Positions 45,701-55,082 of a stretch of DNA of 64,000 nt are shown here, piece by piece (position 1 is the stretch's first letter; every line of letters begins with the position of its first letter). The notes under the pieces are model-generated. The model saw only the letters and a program-made list of their open reading frames with translations, did no database searches and had not been told where the DNA came from. This DNA comes from Micrasema longulum (taxonomy: Eukaryota; Arthropoda; Insecta; Trichoptera; Brachycentridae). Made by a program: the position numbers and the translations under genes. The stretch spans positions 1 to 64,000 of the forward strand of contig JAGVSM010004547.1 in assembly GCA_022494885.1 (NCBI GenBank), read 5' to 3'.

Positions 45701-48700
45701 AAATCGAGGTCTCGTATTCCTGTTTTCCACACCCCGAAACTGAACTGATTTTGTTTTTTTTTTAGAAAGAGTATCAGAAAAAAAATTATGTCTCAGCACG
45801 TTTAAGACATGACACGCCGCCAATGGTGGATATCTATAAAGTGTATAAAATTCTTCACTTAAGTTCCATAATCCAGGGAGAAAATATGGGAATACGTTTG
45901 CATGAAGAAAAGTCAGACTGCGAATCCTCTTTAATACAATTATATGAGGAAACATTCCAGTTTCCATTTCTAACTGTTTAAATATTTTCAAGTTTTTAAT
46001 TCCGTGACATTCAGTATTGTTTCGCTTTGTAGCTCGAGCCATCTGTCTAAACATAATGTACCCCTGCGGTATTTTCATATTTCGTTATCTCTTCTTTCAG
46101 TCTCATCTCTTTGTCCTACAACTTGTCCATCGACCGAGTGTCCGGAGTGTTCTGCAAGGATTACTTCGCAAGAGACTCTTGACTGCCGACCACTGCATCG
46201 CCAAGATCAAGAGGAACTTCAGCCAGACTAATACTAGTAATGGCTCCAACGGACCAGGGATGCAGGACAGAGATCGGGACGCGGTGGAACAGACTGCGTT
46301 GAAGGTGTCCCTCAAGTGCCCTATTACCTTTAAGAGGATAACTCTTCCCGCGCGAGGGCACGACTGTAAACACATACAGTGCTTCGACCTCGAATCCTAC
46401 CTGCAACTCAACTGTGAGAGAGGTTCATGGAGATGTCCTGTATGCAAGTGAGTATTACGTATTGATAATATTGATTGATATTTCTTCATTAACCTCCCCA
46501 ATTGATAATTTTGATAAAAATATCAATTAAATTCCTTGGCCAAGATTAACTTTGTTTATTTTGACTGACCTTTCACCTAAGCAGGCATCTTCAGGACTGG
46601 TCCTAGTACCAGGCGAGTTCATAACCGTATATAAGGACCTTCAGTCTACTTAATCTTCACATTAGTTTGAAAATGCCCTTACAAGGCGAAACAATTGTCC
46701 AATTCTTTGTTTTTGTTTTAAAAAAATTAGTAGACTCAAATCAGTGTTTAGTGTAAATATTTCAATTTATTTATATTTTTATCAAAATCATTATTATACA
46801 TTATTCGCAATGCAATCTTTTCACAATTCGACCAAGATCCCTTTCCCCTCGTCAGCTTGAAATTATATCAAATAACATGATCGTGCCATAAGTATTATTT
46901 TCAAAAGCGGTAAAACAAAATTATTTAAAACAAAAAATCAAAAATGTTACCTGGTGTGGATATTCGCTAATAAGCGGAATGGGGAATGTTGTAGTACTTA
47001 AAGTGGCCACTTAACCCAGCCAATGACAGGTCATAAGCCCTGTAAACGCTCGAATATCCATAATCCTGAATTTGAAAAAATTCTACCTCATCTCTGTAGG
47101 GATATAAATAAAAATTATTTTAATTCAATTCAAACATTGGGAAATTTATTCTGCAGCCTTATGATTTTCCAATAATGGGAAACAAGTTGTAATAGAGTGA
47201 GGTTCGAACCTCAGACCTCTGATCCGAGAGTCCGCAAACCTAGCTAGAGGATCACAACCCGGAATGATCCCTCTTCTTCAATTATCTACTTTTTTTAATT
47301 GCTACTAGCCTTCGCAACTTGTTTTCCATAGATTTTAATTGATTGACTTTTTCATACCATCTTTTTTCATACCAACTGTTTAAAATGACAACCATTCTTT
47401 TGATGTTATATGTACATACCTCTTGCTGTTATTTGTAAATTTTCTGTGTGTTTTTTCAGTAAACCCGCGCAATTAGAAGGCTTAGAAGTTGACCAATACA
47501 TGTGGGGAATCCTCAATACTCTGAATAACTCGGATGTTGAGGAGGTGACGATAGACAGTGGAGCCAACTGGAAAGCAGCTAAAAACCCCGCTACTTCTGG
47601 TGTTAAGGTAAAAACTATTATCACACTCAACTCAATTAAATTATTTACTAAATGTGTGATAATCCAAAGAATTTATTTAAAATAAAACTAGACTTTAAAT
47701 ACAAATGTTTTTAAATAAGATCGGGGCTGTTATTCCATATTTGACGCATATTAAACGCATTTATAGCGAGGTATAGGGTGTATTTAGAAAGTAAAAACAC
47801 GCCATACCGCACTATAAATGCGATCGGAATATCAGCCCAGGTGGGGTAAAAATGTCATACTTTTTTTGTGAATACACCTTGAACACCTCTGTCCAGAATT
47901 ATTTAATTTTTTTTGATTTTCCACTTAATGAAAGTATATTTATTACTATTTTAAATAAAGCTATTTTTGTATACCAAAAACATGGTGTAATTAATAATAA
48001 TTTTAATATCTGTATTACTGTACGTCTTGCCCCGTTACCCGGGATAAGAGTATCACAGCAGATTATCTCCTACAGTAGGGCCAATTTAATAGGTCACATT
48101 TGACACTTCATCAAAACTCAACAACATAACCTTGTAAGAGCGGTAATAAAATATTATTTATGTTTTCGAATTTAGAACTGCACAATTGCTTAACTTTTTT
48201 CAATTACGATTACATATTTATTATAATAATGACAAAAGAAGGTAATTTTACAATTTACTTTCACTAATAAACCATTCTAAACAAAATAAACATTTTCTGT
48301 TCTAAACGTCGTTACAATGTTGCATCAGTGAACCCTTTTTCTTTTTAAACACTCCGGATGTTACCCAGAAAAATCAAACGTTTATAATTTTGTTAAATTA
48401 TGTACTTATCTTATTTTGTTCCTTGAATTTAGGATAGAAAATAATAATGGGACAGGGATTCGACTTATGATTTTTAAAATAAAATTACAGTACCTATAAG
48501 TACTTTTTCATAGTAACTGAATTCAATTCACATATATTATGTTTGAAGTCCGAATCGATTCATTCACTTAAATCGATGTTTTTAAGCAGGTCACCTCACT
48601 ATGAAGCTAAAACCGACAAATGTGAAATGTGACCTATTAAATTGGCCCTACTACAATACTTTTGACGACCTGAACTACAATTTAAAAAAATAAAATTGAG

Positions 48701-51700
48701 CACAGTGCGCTTCATTATCAAGTACTGCCATGTAACACTATATTTTTTTAAAGCATTTTTATTATTTTTAATGGAGACAGAATTTCGGAGCAAATATGTC
48801 CACCTCGTAGTGTAGTGGTTGGCATTTTGTCTATTGCGCTTGCGGTCCTAGTTGACATAGTGGATGTGAAATATTGGTTTCCAATGTAGTTCTACACCGC
48901 ATTCATGTTACGAAAATCATTAAAATGCTCTGCAATGTCAGTACTAATGCGGTGACCTATACATATTATCCCCCCCTTTCCGGTGATGTGTAGCTAGTAC
49001 TATATATTAATATGAATATTTCTGTTAATATTATTTTTTTTAATTAATTAATGAATACTTACTGGGCACGGAAAAAGTATTTTATCAAAAATTGGAGATA
49101 AATCACCGATACATTTGAAAGTTTACCAATGTGTCGGATGTCACTGCTTATATGTAAAGGAATAGGTACCGAATATGAGAATACACTCAACTCTTTCCCT
49201 CTCACTCTAGATAGTATAGAATAGATAGATTCGAGAGCGAGAAAGCCAATTTAACGCTTCACACGCAAAAATAGCAGTTGCCAGTACTTCAGTTCAGTAC
49301 ATCAATAGCCCAGTAGCCATCTCTGGCAGTTGCTCCCCGAGTTTCATTAGAGTTCTCCGAGTTTATTTATTTTTTAATATTTATAGTAATTAGATCAAAA
49401 ATATTATTACTTTTGACTTTAACTGTAAATAATTGAAGCAATTGCCTATGAATATTCCATTTTTCTGATTAAAAACCTCTCATTTTTGCATTTGTATATG
49501 ACATATCGCCGTAACGCGAGGCTGTTTTTAGCACAGTAAGAGAGGGGTTGATGATTAAATACTAAAACGCAATTATTTTCATTTACAGCAAGAGGATGAT
49601 AACGACATGTGCATTAGCAAACGCGGCAAGGCGATATCACCCGGCTCGATGACCCTCCCGACCATGAGCAACTGGGAGATGAACCAGGCCCTGTCGCCGT
49701 ACCTGCCTCCGGACATGAACACCATCGCCAGCGGCTCCATGATGAGCTCTTCCTACAACCAGCAGCAGGGGGGGCACGGCCGCAACGGCCAGAACTACGA
49801 GTTCGGAGTCAACTCCTCGGGACCGGGTAGTAACGAGTATTCCGGAGGCGGGGGACCACTGTCGCATCTCAGCGATAGTGTCAACTCTCTCGATCCCCTC
49901 AACGCCATGGAGAAGAGTTTAAATGAACAGGTAAACATCATCATCTCGGAAACAAAAGAATCAAAAGAATAAAAATACAATCCCGACTTGTAATCAATGG
50001 ACTAAAAATGCACAATGACTTAGAAATTGACAAAATAAGATTAAATGCAATTAAAATGTGGTCTCTCATGGAATGTATGGGCTTGATGCCCGGCTTGTAC
50101 AGAATAGTGTTAATAATTATAAGAAAAAAAAAATGTTATTTAGTTTTGACCACTTTTATTTATAAATTTTTACCAGTGACAAAAATATGTCACTGATGAA
50201 AATAAATAACATATTTTTCTTATAATTAAAATGCAATTTCATCAATAAACATCAGTAGGGAAACTCAATCTACTGAAGAGTTTTAAATTGAATTCTTAGT
50301 TTTGCTGAAGCATATTTTTATTGAAAAGTTTGTCTAAGTATTTTGTTTAGTTTTGTCTGGTAGTTAAATTTCAGTCCCTGATTTATTAGTCTCGATTGTC
50401 CTTGTCTCGTTTTGTTCTCGTTTGTCTCGTTTTGGAATGTTGTATGTGATATTGTTCTGATATTCTTGTATTATGTCCTCGTTTATTACATTTTTTTAGT
50501 TCTTTGTCTACAATGATATCAGTGGCTAACTATGAATAAATTTGAATGATTCTAGTTGAAAAAGTTCATTAACATTTTATTCTTCTCTTCAAGACCGTTG
50601 AAATAAATCCGACCTTCTCAACCTCAAAACCTCACCCCGAAACCTCAGACAAAACTTACTCTTTCATACCGATAACCATTGAAGTAACTATGGTTTTCAT
50701 TCCCCTATGCGTAGAATTCTTGGGTCTGCCAACAAACATACCTGTCTTGATTTCATTGATAACAAGTTGTCTTCTTTCAAGCGATCACTGAATAAAATTC
50801 AATTATAAACACCTCTCTTCCACTCCCACAAAGTCTACTATATACCATTGAGTCTTTCTACTTTTTTAATAATAATTTTCTATGTATAAATATGTCCTTA
50901 AAAATGCCCATTGAGCATATATATATATATATAAATAAATAATTTTTTGTTCTATTTTTAGAGTTCGTTAGTTGGTGTTAGATAAGGGGGAGGCTTCATA
51001 GGCTTCATACATGAGAATTAATTAGAAGTTTAGTTTTAGAATTAATAGTTAACCGAGTTTCAGGAAAAAATTATAGCTTAAAAAAATATATTGGATTTCC
51101 GTTTTGCTCGCTGGATACGTTCCACAAAATTCTTTGTTACTAAAATACAGAATAATAATTGTTTACAATGTATAAAAATTCTTTTAATTTTACTATTGCT
51201 TATTGTATCTTAATTTTTAACAACAGATTATTCCCTCACACTATTAGAAAATAGACGCACATTTGGTTTAAGAGGATTTTATCACTTGAGATATTTATAG
51301 CCATCTGCATACCTTCTAAGTAATCAGCACTTGCAAGGAGTGTAGAAAGCCCAAAACTGAGTACATTGTATTTCTGTTGTTAAACAGTATTGACAATTAC
51401 ACTGTTAAATTAATGTTTGAAATAAAAAGGTTGTTTGCACCATGTTATTTTGAAAAACACGAGTTTGGTGTACACAAAAAAAAAGAGAAAGATCTATTGT
51501 TCAGAGGAATGCAAAAACATTCTCATCTTAACATTAACATAATGTTTGCTAGTATTAAATTGGTTGAATTTTCGCAGATGCCTCACACTCCTCACACGCC
51601 GCACACCCCGCACACGCCAGGCGGGGGCGGCGGAGGGCACACCCCCGGCTCTGCGCACACCCCCGGGGGGCCGCCCAGCGTGCCCCCGGCCCAGGGGCCC

Positions 51701-52480
51701 CCTGACCCCACGCCCCTCACCGACGTGGACATCCCCTCAGACCTCAACTTTGACCCGGCAGCTGTCATCGACGGCGAGGGAACCAACGAAGGATTGAATG
51801 TGAGTGAATGTCATTTACATCAACATGTATTTGTCCAGCAGGAATGCCCCAGTATTGTTGGTTATGAGCGGATGGTATATTATTACTCTGAGTTTTAACC
51901 AATAGTAAAGCTTCAGTTTTGCAGGATTGTTATCGAAGCAGTTTTAATTTCAAAATGTTTCAAGGCTTTCAATTTCTTTTGTACCTTCCGGTTACTCATT
52001 GTTCAGTTTTAAACCCCTATACAATGTGTTTTGATACTGTCTTTTCTCCTCATTGGTAATCTTATCTTTTTTTATAAATAGTTTTGTAGGTGTGGCATTT
52101 TTTGTTAAAATTTATTCCATTTTATGGTTCCATAAATATGTAGGAAAATTAAGTCCTTTTTTCACGACTAGAAAGTTTTTTACTGTAATTTACGGCTTTT
52201 GTTGTATATTTGAAGTTGGTTTTGTAATTACAGGGCTGCAGTAGTCCACATTTTTATCTCCCAGTTGTTTTTTCTTAACGGCGGTGTAAGTAACAATTAT
52301 TTTCTGTCTCTCCAGCTGTTGCCGGACAATGTGGTGGACCCAATGGAGTTGCTGTCTTACCTGGACCCTCCCGGGGGTTTGGGCGATTTACTGGCCACAC
52401 CTCCCTCGTCCTCCAGCTCCGCCCACTCTCACCCGCTGCGCGCTCCCTCCTCCGACGACATCCTCGCCCTGTTCGAGTGA
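42604..52480 (+). CDS. tna: ZMIZ/tonalli-family SP-RING protein (3' part of gene, nine exons)
   Basis: Join of 42604-42748, 42825-43530, 44750-44882, 45005-45215, 46101-46447, 47460-47607, 49589-49930, 51578-51799 and 52316-52480; about 805 residues, 5' end missing. Every junction is GT/AG and phases agree (0,1,2,0,2,0,0,0). ZMIZ proteins are nuclear SUMO E3-type coregulators; Drosophila tonalli is a trithorax-group gene that interacts with Brahma (family knowledge). Seen in order: Gly/Met/Pro-rich segment (residues ~1-283), conserved ZMIZ block (~284-440, with [19 protein letters not shown] and [12 protein letters not shown]), SP-RING (~466-520, with LKCPIT, CKHIQC, WRCPVC), a following [13 protein letters not shown] segment, low-complexity Ser/Gly and His-Thr-Pro stretches, and a C-terminus with ELLSYLDPP and DDILALFE, recognisable in vertebrate ZMIZ1. 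The SP-RING ligands I can see are intact, so the gene looks functional. The N-terminal exons are not in the window or not recognisable. The terminal TGA has a readthrough-like context. Confidence 0.93.
42825..43530 (+). CDS. tna: tna exon b, Met/Gly/Pro-rich low-complexity region
   Basis: Acceptor TTTGCAG; donor A|GTGAGT. About 235 codons, very GC-rich, with repeated GMGGM-type units near the start and then Tyr/Pro/Gly-rich sequence ending in [16 protein letters not shown]. The final A is the first base of a codon completed by exon c (Asn). Low-complexity regions of this sort precede the conserved core in ZMIZ proteins. The open frame continues into the intron for 17 more codons, which I take as intron read-on. 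The opposite strand also stays open here (about 200 codons), a composition artefact. Confidence 0.93.
43531..44749 (+). other. tna intron between exons b and c
   Basis: Contains an RTE fragment at 43650-43850; otherwise AT-rich with no repeats recognised. The 81-codon frame 44508-44753 is hydrophobic but runs across the acceptor and looks accidental. Confidence 0.8.
43650..43850 (+). pseudogene. RTE-like LINE 3'-end fragment (copy 6) in tna intron
   Basis: ACGACTGAGATAAGCGTTAT, AAAATCAAGAAAGGA, GAAGCGAGATCTGTATGCAA and TACGGGAGAACGGCGTGATG follow the order of the family tail, with a deletion in the middle. Confidence 0.65.
44750..44882 (+). CDS. tna: tna exon c, start of conserved ZMIZ core
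   Basis: Acceptor TTTCAG, donor AG|GTTAGT. Encodes (N)[13 protein letters not shown] followed by a segment with [19 protein letters not shown] and LMW. This is one of the most conserved stretches between insect and vertebrate ZMIZ proteins, so exon identity is secure. The last codon (Arg) is split 2+1 with exon d. Confidence 0.96.
45005..45215 (+). CDS. tna: tna exon d, conserved ZMIZ core
   Basis: Acceptor CTCGCAG, donor TGC|GTAAGT. Encodes [10 protein letters not shown], then [20 protein letters not shown], then [17 protein letters not shown], all diagnostic of the ZMIZ family. It ends in phase 0. The next intron holds a possible alternative terminal exon in the same phase (45766-45981). 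Confidence 0.97.
45235..45541. mobile_element. Tigger/pogo-like MITE in tna intron
   Basis: Left end CAGTAAGACTCCAATTATCC and right end whose complement reads AGTAGAACTTCATTTATCCG resemble the CAGTAGAACCTCNATTATCC termini of pogo/Tigger elements. About 300 bp, non-coding. Confidence 0.65.
45766..45981 (+). other. Possible alternative terminal exon or transposon remnant in tna intron
   Basis: A long T tract ending TTTTTTTAG (to 45765) precedes an open frame of 71 codons ending TAA. Its phase (0) matches the upstream exon d, so splicing 45215 to 45766 would give an isoform ending before the SP-RING. It starts [16 protein letters not shown] and ends [12 protein letters not shown] recognise no family. 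The opposite strand is also open (45689-46078, 129 codons), so chance or a mobile-element origin is quite possible. Confidence 0.25.
46101..46447 (+). CDS. tna: tna exon e, SP-RING (MIZ) zinc finger
   Basis: Acceptor TCTTTCAG, donor AA|GTGAGT. Starts [14 protein letters not shown] and ends at the second half of the SP-RING, with visible zinc ligands in [11 protein letters not shown] and WRCPVC. SP-RING domains contact the SUMO E2 Ubc9 and promote SUMO transfer (PIAS/Siz/ZMIZ family knowledge). A variable, Ser/Asn/Asp-rich linker (about 30 residues) separates the KIKRNF helix from [10 protein letters not shown]. No key residue looks lost. Confidence 0.97.
46480..46790 (-). mobile_element. Element with CTGAAGATGCC/GAAAG motif in tna intron
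   Basis: Shares AAATTCCTTGGCCAAG, ACTTTGTTTATTTTGAC and the minus-strand CTGAAGATGCCTGCTTAGGT, GAAAGG block with 31095-31240 and 63360-63415. Terminal-like TTTTATCAAAATCATTATTA and its complement near both ends suggest an inverted boundary. Confidence 0.45.
46965..47100 (-). mobile_element. MITE family 1 copy in tna intron
   Basis: AAAGTGGCCACTTAACCCAG, CAATGACAGGTCATAAGCCC and TACCTCATCTCTGTAGGG match the family reversed. Confidence 0.65.
47155..47262 (-). mobile_element. SINE family C copy in tna intron
   Basis: GAGTGAGGTTCGAACCTCAG, CTGATCCGAGAGTCCG and GCTAGAGGATCACAACCCGG; diverged from the 31.7 kb copies. Confidence 0.7.
47460..47607 (+). CDS. tna: tna exon f, region after the SP-RING
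   Basis: Acceptor TTTTTTCAG, donor AAG|GTAAAA. Encodes (N)[18 protein letters not shown], then [12 protein letters not shown] and a tryptophan-containing stretch. This [13 protein letters not shown] block follows the MIZ finger directly in ZMIZ1/2 and PIAS-like proteins. It ends in phase 0. Confidence 0.95.
47722..47840. mobile_element. Small palindromic MITE in tna intron
   Basis: GGGGCTGTTATTCCATATTT against the complement GGGCTGATATTCCGATCGC; related to 1430-1541 and 19243-19358. Confidence 0.5.
48074..48652. mobile_element. TIR MITE in tna intron
   Basis: A perfect 28-bp inverted repeat beginning AGTAGGGCCAATTTAATAGG at 48074-48101 and 48625-48652, enclosing 520 bp of non-coding AT-rich DNA. 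Confidence 0.7.
48800..48980 (+). mobile_element. SINE family A, diverged copy in tna intron
   Basis: CCTCGTAGTGTAGTGGTTGG head, GTGAAATATTGG, TTCATGTTACGAAAATCATT and GCAATGTCAGTACTAATGCG follow the family layout. Confidence 0.55.
49589..49930 (+). CDS. tna: tna exon g, Ser/Gly-rich low-complexity
   Basis: Acceptor ATTTACAG, donor CAG|GTAAAC; 114 codons. Opens with [20 protein letters not shown] (acidic then basic), then Met/Asn/Gln/Ser/Gly-rich sequence ending [11 protein letters not shown]. Vertebrate ZMIZ1 has a comparable disordered region here with an MAALEKPL-like motif. GC rises relative to the flanking introns. If the donor is not used, the frame runs 14 codons into the intron to a stop. 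Confidence 0.92.
50590..50815 (+). pseudogene. LINE C-terminus remnant in tna intron
   Basis: The frame reading [32 protein letters not shown], stop resembles the final SFKRxLNK of LINE RTs. Short and weak. Confidence 0.4.
50910..50940. repeat. (TA)n microsatellite
   Basis: About 8 TA units followed by AAATAAATAA. Confidence 0.85.
51578..51799 (+). CDS. tna: tna exon h, His-Thr-Pro repeat and acidic segment
   Basis: Acceptor TTTTCGCAG, donor AAT|GTGAGT; 74 codons. Begins with tandem HTP units ([14 protein letters not shown]), then Gly-rich and Pro-rich sequence, and closes with [20 protein letters not shown], which resembles the DLTFNPSSALEG region of vertebrate ZMIZ1. Phase 0 at both ends, so it could be skipped without frameshift. 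Confidence 0.9.
51800..52315 (+). other. tna last intron
   Basis: 516 bp, T-rich, no repeat recognised. Confidence 0.85.
52316..52480 (+). CDS. tna: tna terminal exon, C-terminal activation-type tail
   Basis: Acceptor CTCTCCAG. 54 codons plus TGA, with [19 protein letters not shown] near the start and DDILALFE at the end. Both match the conserved C-terminus of ZMIZ proteins (ELLSYLDPP and DDLLSLFE in vertebrates), so this is the genuine ancestral end of the protein. The TGA at 52478-52480 is followed by CTA and by an in-frame extension containing another copy of the motif (see findings). Confidence 0.95.
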   Translation: MLPDNVVDPMELLSYLDPPGGLGDLLATPPSSSSSAHSHPLRAPSSDDILALFE

Positions 52481-52570
52481 CTAAGTCCCAAGCCTGGTCT
52501 TCGGGACCAGCGGAAGACGAAGGCCATATCCGACGCCGAGTGCGACGACATCCTCGCCCTCTTCATGTAG
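52481..52570 (+). other. Possible readthrough extension of tna (29 codons to TAG)
   Basis: Directly after the TGA the same frame stays open for 29 codons to TAG at 52568-52570. The segment has a basic stretch (KPGLRDQRKTK) and ends ECDDILALFM, repeating the C-terminal DDILALF. 23 of the 29 codons end in G or C, like the coding exon and unlike the AT-rich flank. Established: UGA followed by CUA favours ribosomal readthrough. Whether it is translated here is inference; the alternative is a duplicated, now untranslated, former C-terminus. Confidence 0.5.
52494..52510 (+). promoter_or_regulatory. Stem-loop 3' of the tna stop codon
   Basis: CTGGTC (52494-52499) pairs perfectly with GACCAG (52505-52510) around a TTCGG loop. 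It starts 13 nt after the TGA. A weaker outer pairing GTC/GAC (52485-52487 with 52516-52518) could lengthen it. RNA structures at this distance stimulate readthrough in some viral and insect genes; that role here is inferred. Confidence 0.45.
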
Positions 52571-53572
52571 CCGATGAGCGGGTCCCTCGTCGACACCCGG
52601 CGCGACCGGCCGAGATGGGATTGCCATGTGGTCTTTAAAAAATTGTGATTTATATATTCGAAATAAGTTTTACCGTCTAATGATTTATAAGTGGTGTTTT
52701 AAAGTGTTATTATTTTTTGATCGGACTTATCCGATCCGGAAGAGACAGTGAAACATATACTGCGATTATCGATGGATTGTAGTCGCAAGTCCGCAAACAG
52801 TTGGTATAAGTTCATCACGACAAACTGTATCCACTTGACACGCTTATGAACTGTACGGATACTAGTTTGGGACGTGTGGTGAACTAGAATGGCTGAACCC
52901 GAACTCTGCATTCGGCTCCGAGACTCCGCGGGGAATGCCGCCCTTCCCCGCGACCCCGGAGAATCAGAGGGCGATGTGAACTGTGGCCATAGACATAATG
53001 TTACGCGCGTACAAAGTTCCTCAGAAGTGTGTGTTCCCGGTGTCACGCACGCCCGTGCGACCTTCATTCTAAACAAACTAGGATAAAGTAAACCGACGAT
53101 GATCGGCTCGTAATGTAATTCGGCTCTCCGACTCACCCTGTACATACGGAGTGGCATTCTAAGCATTGTTAGCGTGTCGATACTAGTATTAAGCGGGAAA
53201 GGATTTAATAGTTCCTAAACTGAATCAGGGAGAACTATGGTAGCCCGTCGTGGCGGTGTTGATGAATATTCTCGTGGGTTTGATGAACATGCATTTGATA
53301 CATATAAGACATAGTCTAATAATCTGTATATCTCCGCTCAGCCCGTGCGGAGCCGATGGAGAAGAGTTCTTAGAAACGAATATTATTATATTTCTTATTT
53401 AAATATCATCAAAGTGCGAAGATTCGGTTTAAATTATTTTGCGACGTTGTCAAAAATATTATTAAAATTGTATTATTTGTATATAGTTATTCATAGCTAA
53501 GAATACTATTATAATTAGAGAAAACATGGCGGATACTTATTAAATGGCCAGTTTAGATTAGTATTATTAATG

Positions 53573-53634
53573 AATAAATCAATTTATATAGAAATTACAT
53601 ATTATGGAAGAAATATATATATTAAACAAATAAA
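53573..53634 (+). terminator. Candidate polyadenylation signals (proximal pair)
   Basis: Two AATAAA hexamers, 56 bp apart, about 1.1 kb after the stop codon, in AT-rich sequence. Positional evidence only. Confidence 0.4.
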
Positions 53635-55076
53635 AATATAAATCCATAGATTTAGCAGTCGGAACCAAAATGTTATCGAATATGAAGTACTTACGGTAGC
53701 TTTACGATACCGACCCTACGGCATGAAGGGATGTGCTATAATCCTTCGTCGCCACTAATTCTCCCTTATCGATTTATTTTCCACCAATTTGTGTATACTT
53801 TGACACCGAGATCGTGAGGTCAAATGCGTAAAGGGTTTCCCGCGAACACAGCTACAAAAACAGAGCGGTGTACCTCTGAAGTGAGTGAAGTGGGTGGGTT
53901 CCAGCACATCTCGTACCGGCCGTAGTTGGTGGCGTGTGCCTCGCACAATCATTACATTCTGACACTCGCAGCCATTTCCAACCTGTTTTTGGGCATTAAA
54001 TAAGATGTATTCACTGAGAAGGTTCGTGTCTACATGGCGGTCTGCCGTACAGTGGGATGAGACCGACTAGGATAATGCCGGCAGTCTCGCGTCGGTTGCC
54101 ACCAACTAGACACAACACCGACATTCTTGTGTTAGTATATTCTCACCAACTCTCATTGAACCGAAGTCCACTGGAGTCGCTTTGTCATTTTTCATAAATT
54201 CACAACTGTCGTGTTTTTCCATTCGCTTATTTTGAAATACAAACATCACGTGTCTCTAGAAACTGGTGTGTTTGCAGCAAACATTTGGACATGGGAGTGT
54301 TTCATTGCTACGAACATTTGATAAATCTCTTCTTATCTAGAGTATATGTAATTTGTTTAATCATTGACTATTATAATGTATCTCGGCAATCACTTTTGAT
54401 TCTATATTTTAACTGTCGCAGTTATAGTGTAGTCGTACAACTGATGTGACGAGAGACGACATGGTCATTTAACCGCTTCCTTCTATCTACTTTAGGAACC
54501 TAGACAATGGATCAACTTGTACATTTCGGATATACATTATTATTATACAGTTTTATAAATACATTGACAAATTTTATACCGTTCAGTACATTAGTTAAAT
54601 AATTCTTCGTTGATTTATTTCCTTAGTTAAGTGACCATGATTTTTACCAAGGGACCTTTCTTCATTTTTAGCGGTAAATTAAATGCTAGTAATATTTAAA
54701 CTGGATCGGTCCGAGTGGCCGATGTACACATTCTAAACAAATGGAATTAATGAAATTGTCAAATTATAGTTAAAAGGCCAACTGACTTGGACCCGTCCAG
54801 GATTATATATTAAGTGGTTATTTCAATCCTGAGGTAGACGTTGATAGACATTTTTAACGAAATTATTTAATTGATCAACTTGGAGCCTCCGTGGAAAAGG
54901 TTTGAACAGATTGTCCGATCTCGGAGTTCCGTAATATTTGTGCACTATGTTCCGAGGCAATAGTATGTCAGGCAGTAGTTTGGATCAAGTACTAGAATCT
55001 GTAACTTACCTATTATGATTAAAGTAACATTATTATTGTATTACAAAAGAAGCATTACGTTTTTATGTTAATGACA

Positions 55077-55082
55077 AATAAA
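55077..55082 (+). terminator. Candidate distal polyadenylation signal
   Basis: AATAAA about 2.6 kb after the stop, near the end of the repeat-poor downstream region. The opposite strand also shows AATAAA close by (TTTATT at 55116-55121), so a convergent transcript could end here too. Confidence 0.3.

Noticed and set aside
45689..46078. 129-codon minus-strand frame inside a tna intron
   Set aside because: No family recognised and it overlaps an equally open plus-strand frame; kept only as context for the alternative-exon finding.
52699..53166. 155-codon open frame on the minus strand in the tna 3' UTR
   Set aside because: Lies antisense to transcribed 3' UTR in GC-richer DNA where stops are rare, with no recognisable domain and no splice or poly-A context. 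A faint ETVKHIL pattern on the plus strand (52740-52800) recalls LINE Cys-His boxes but lacks the cysteines.
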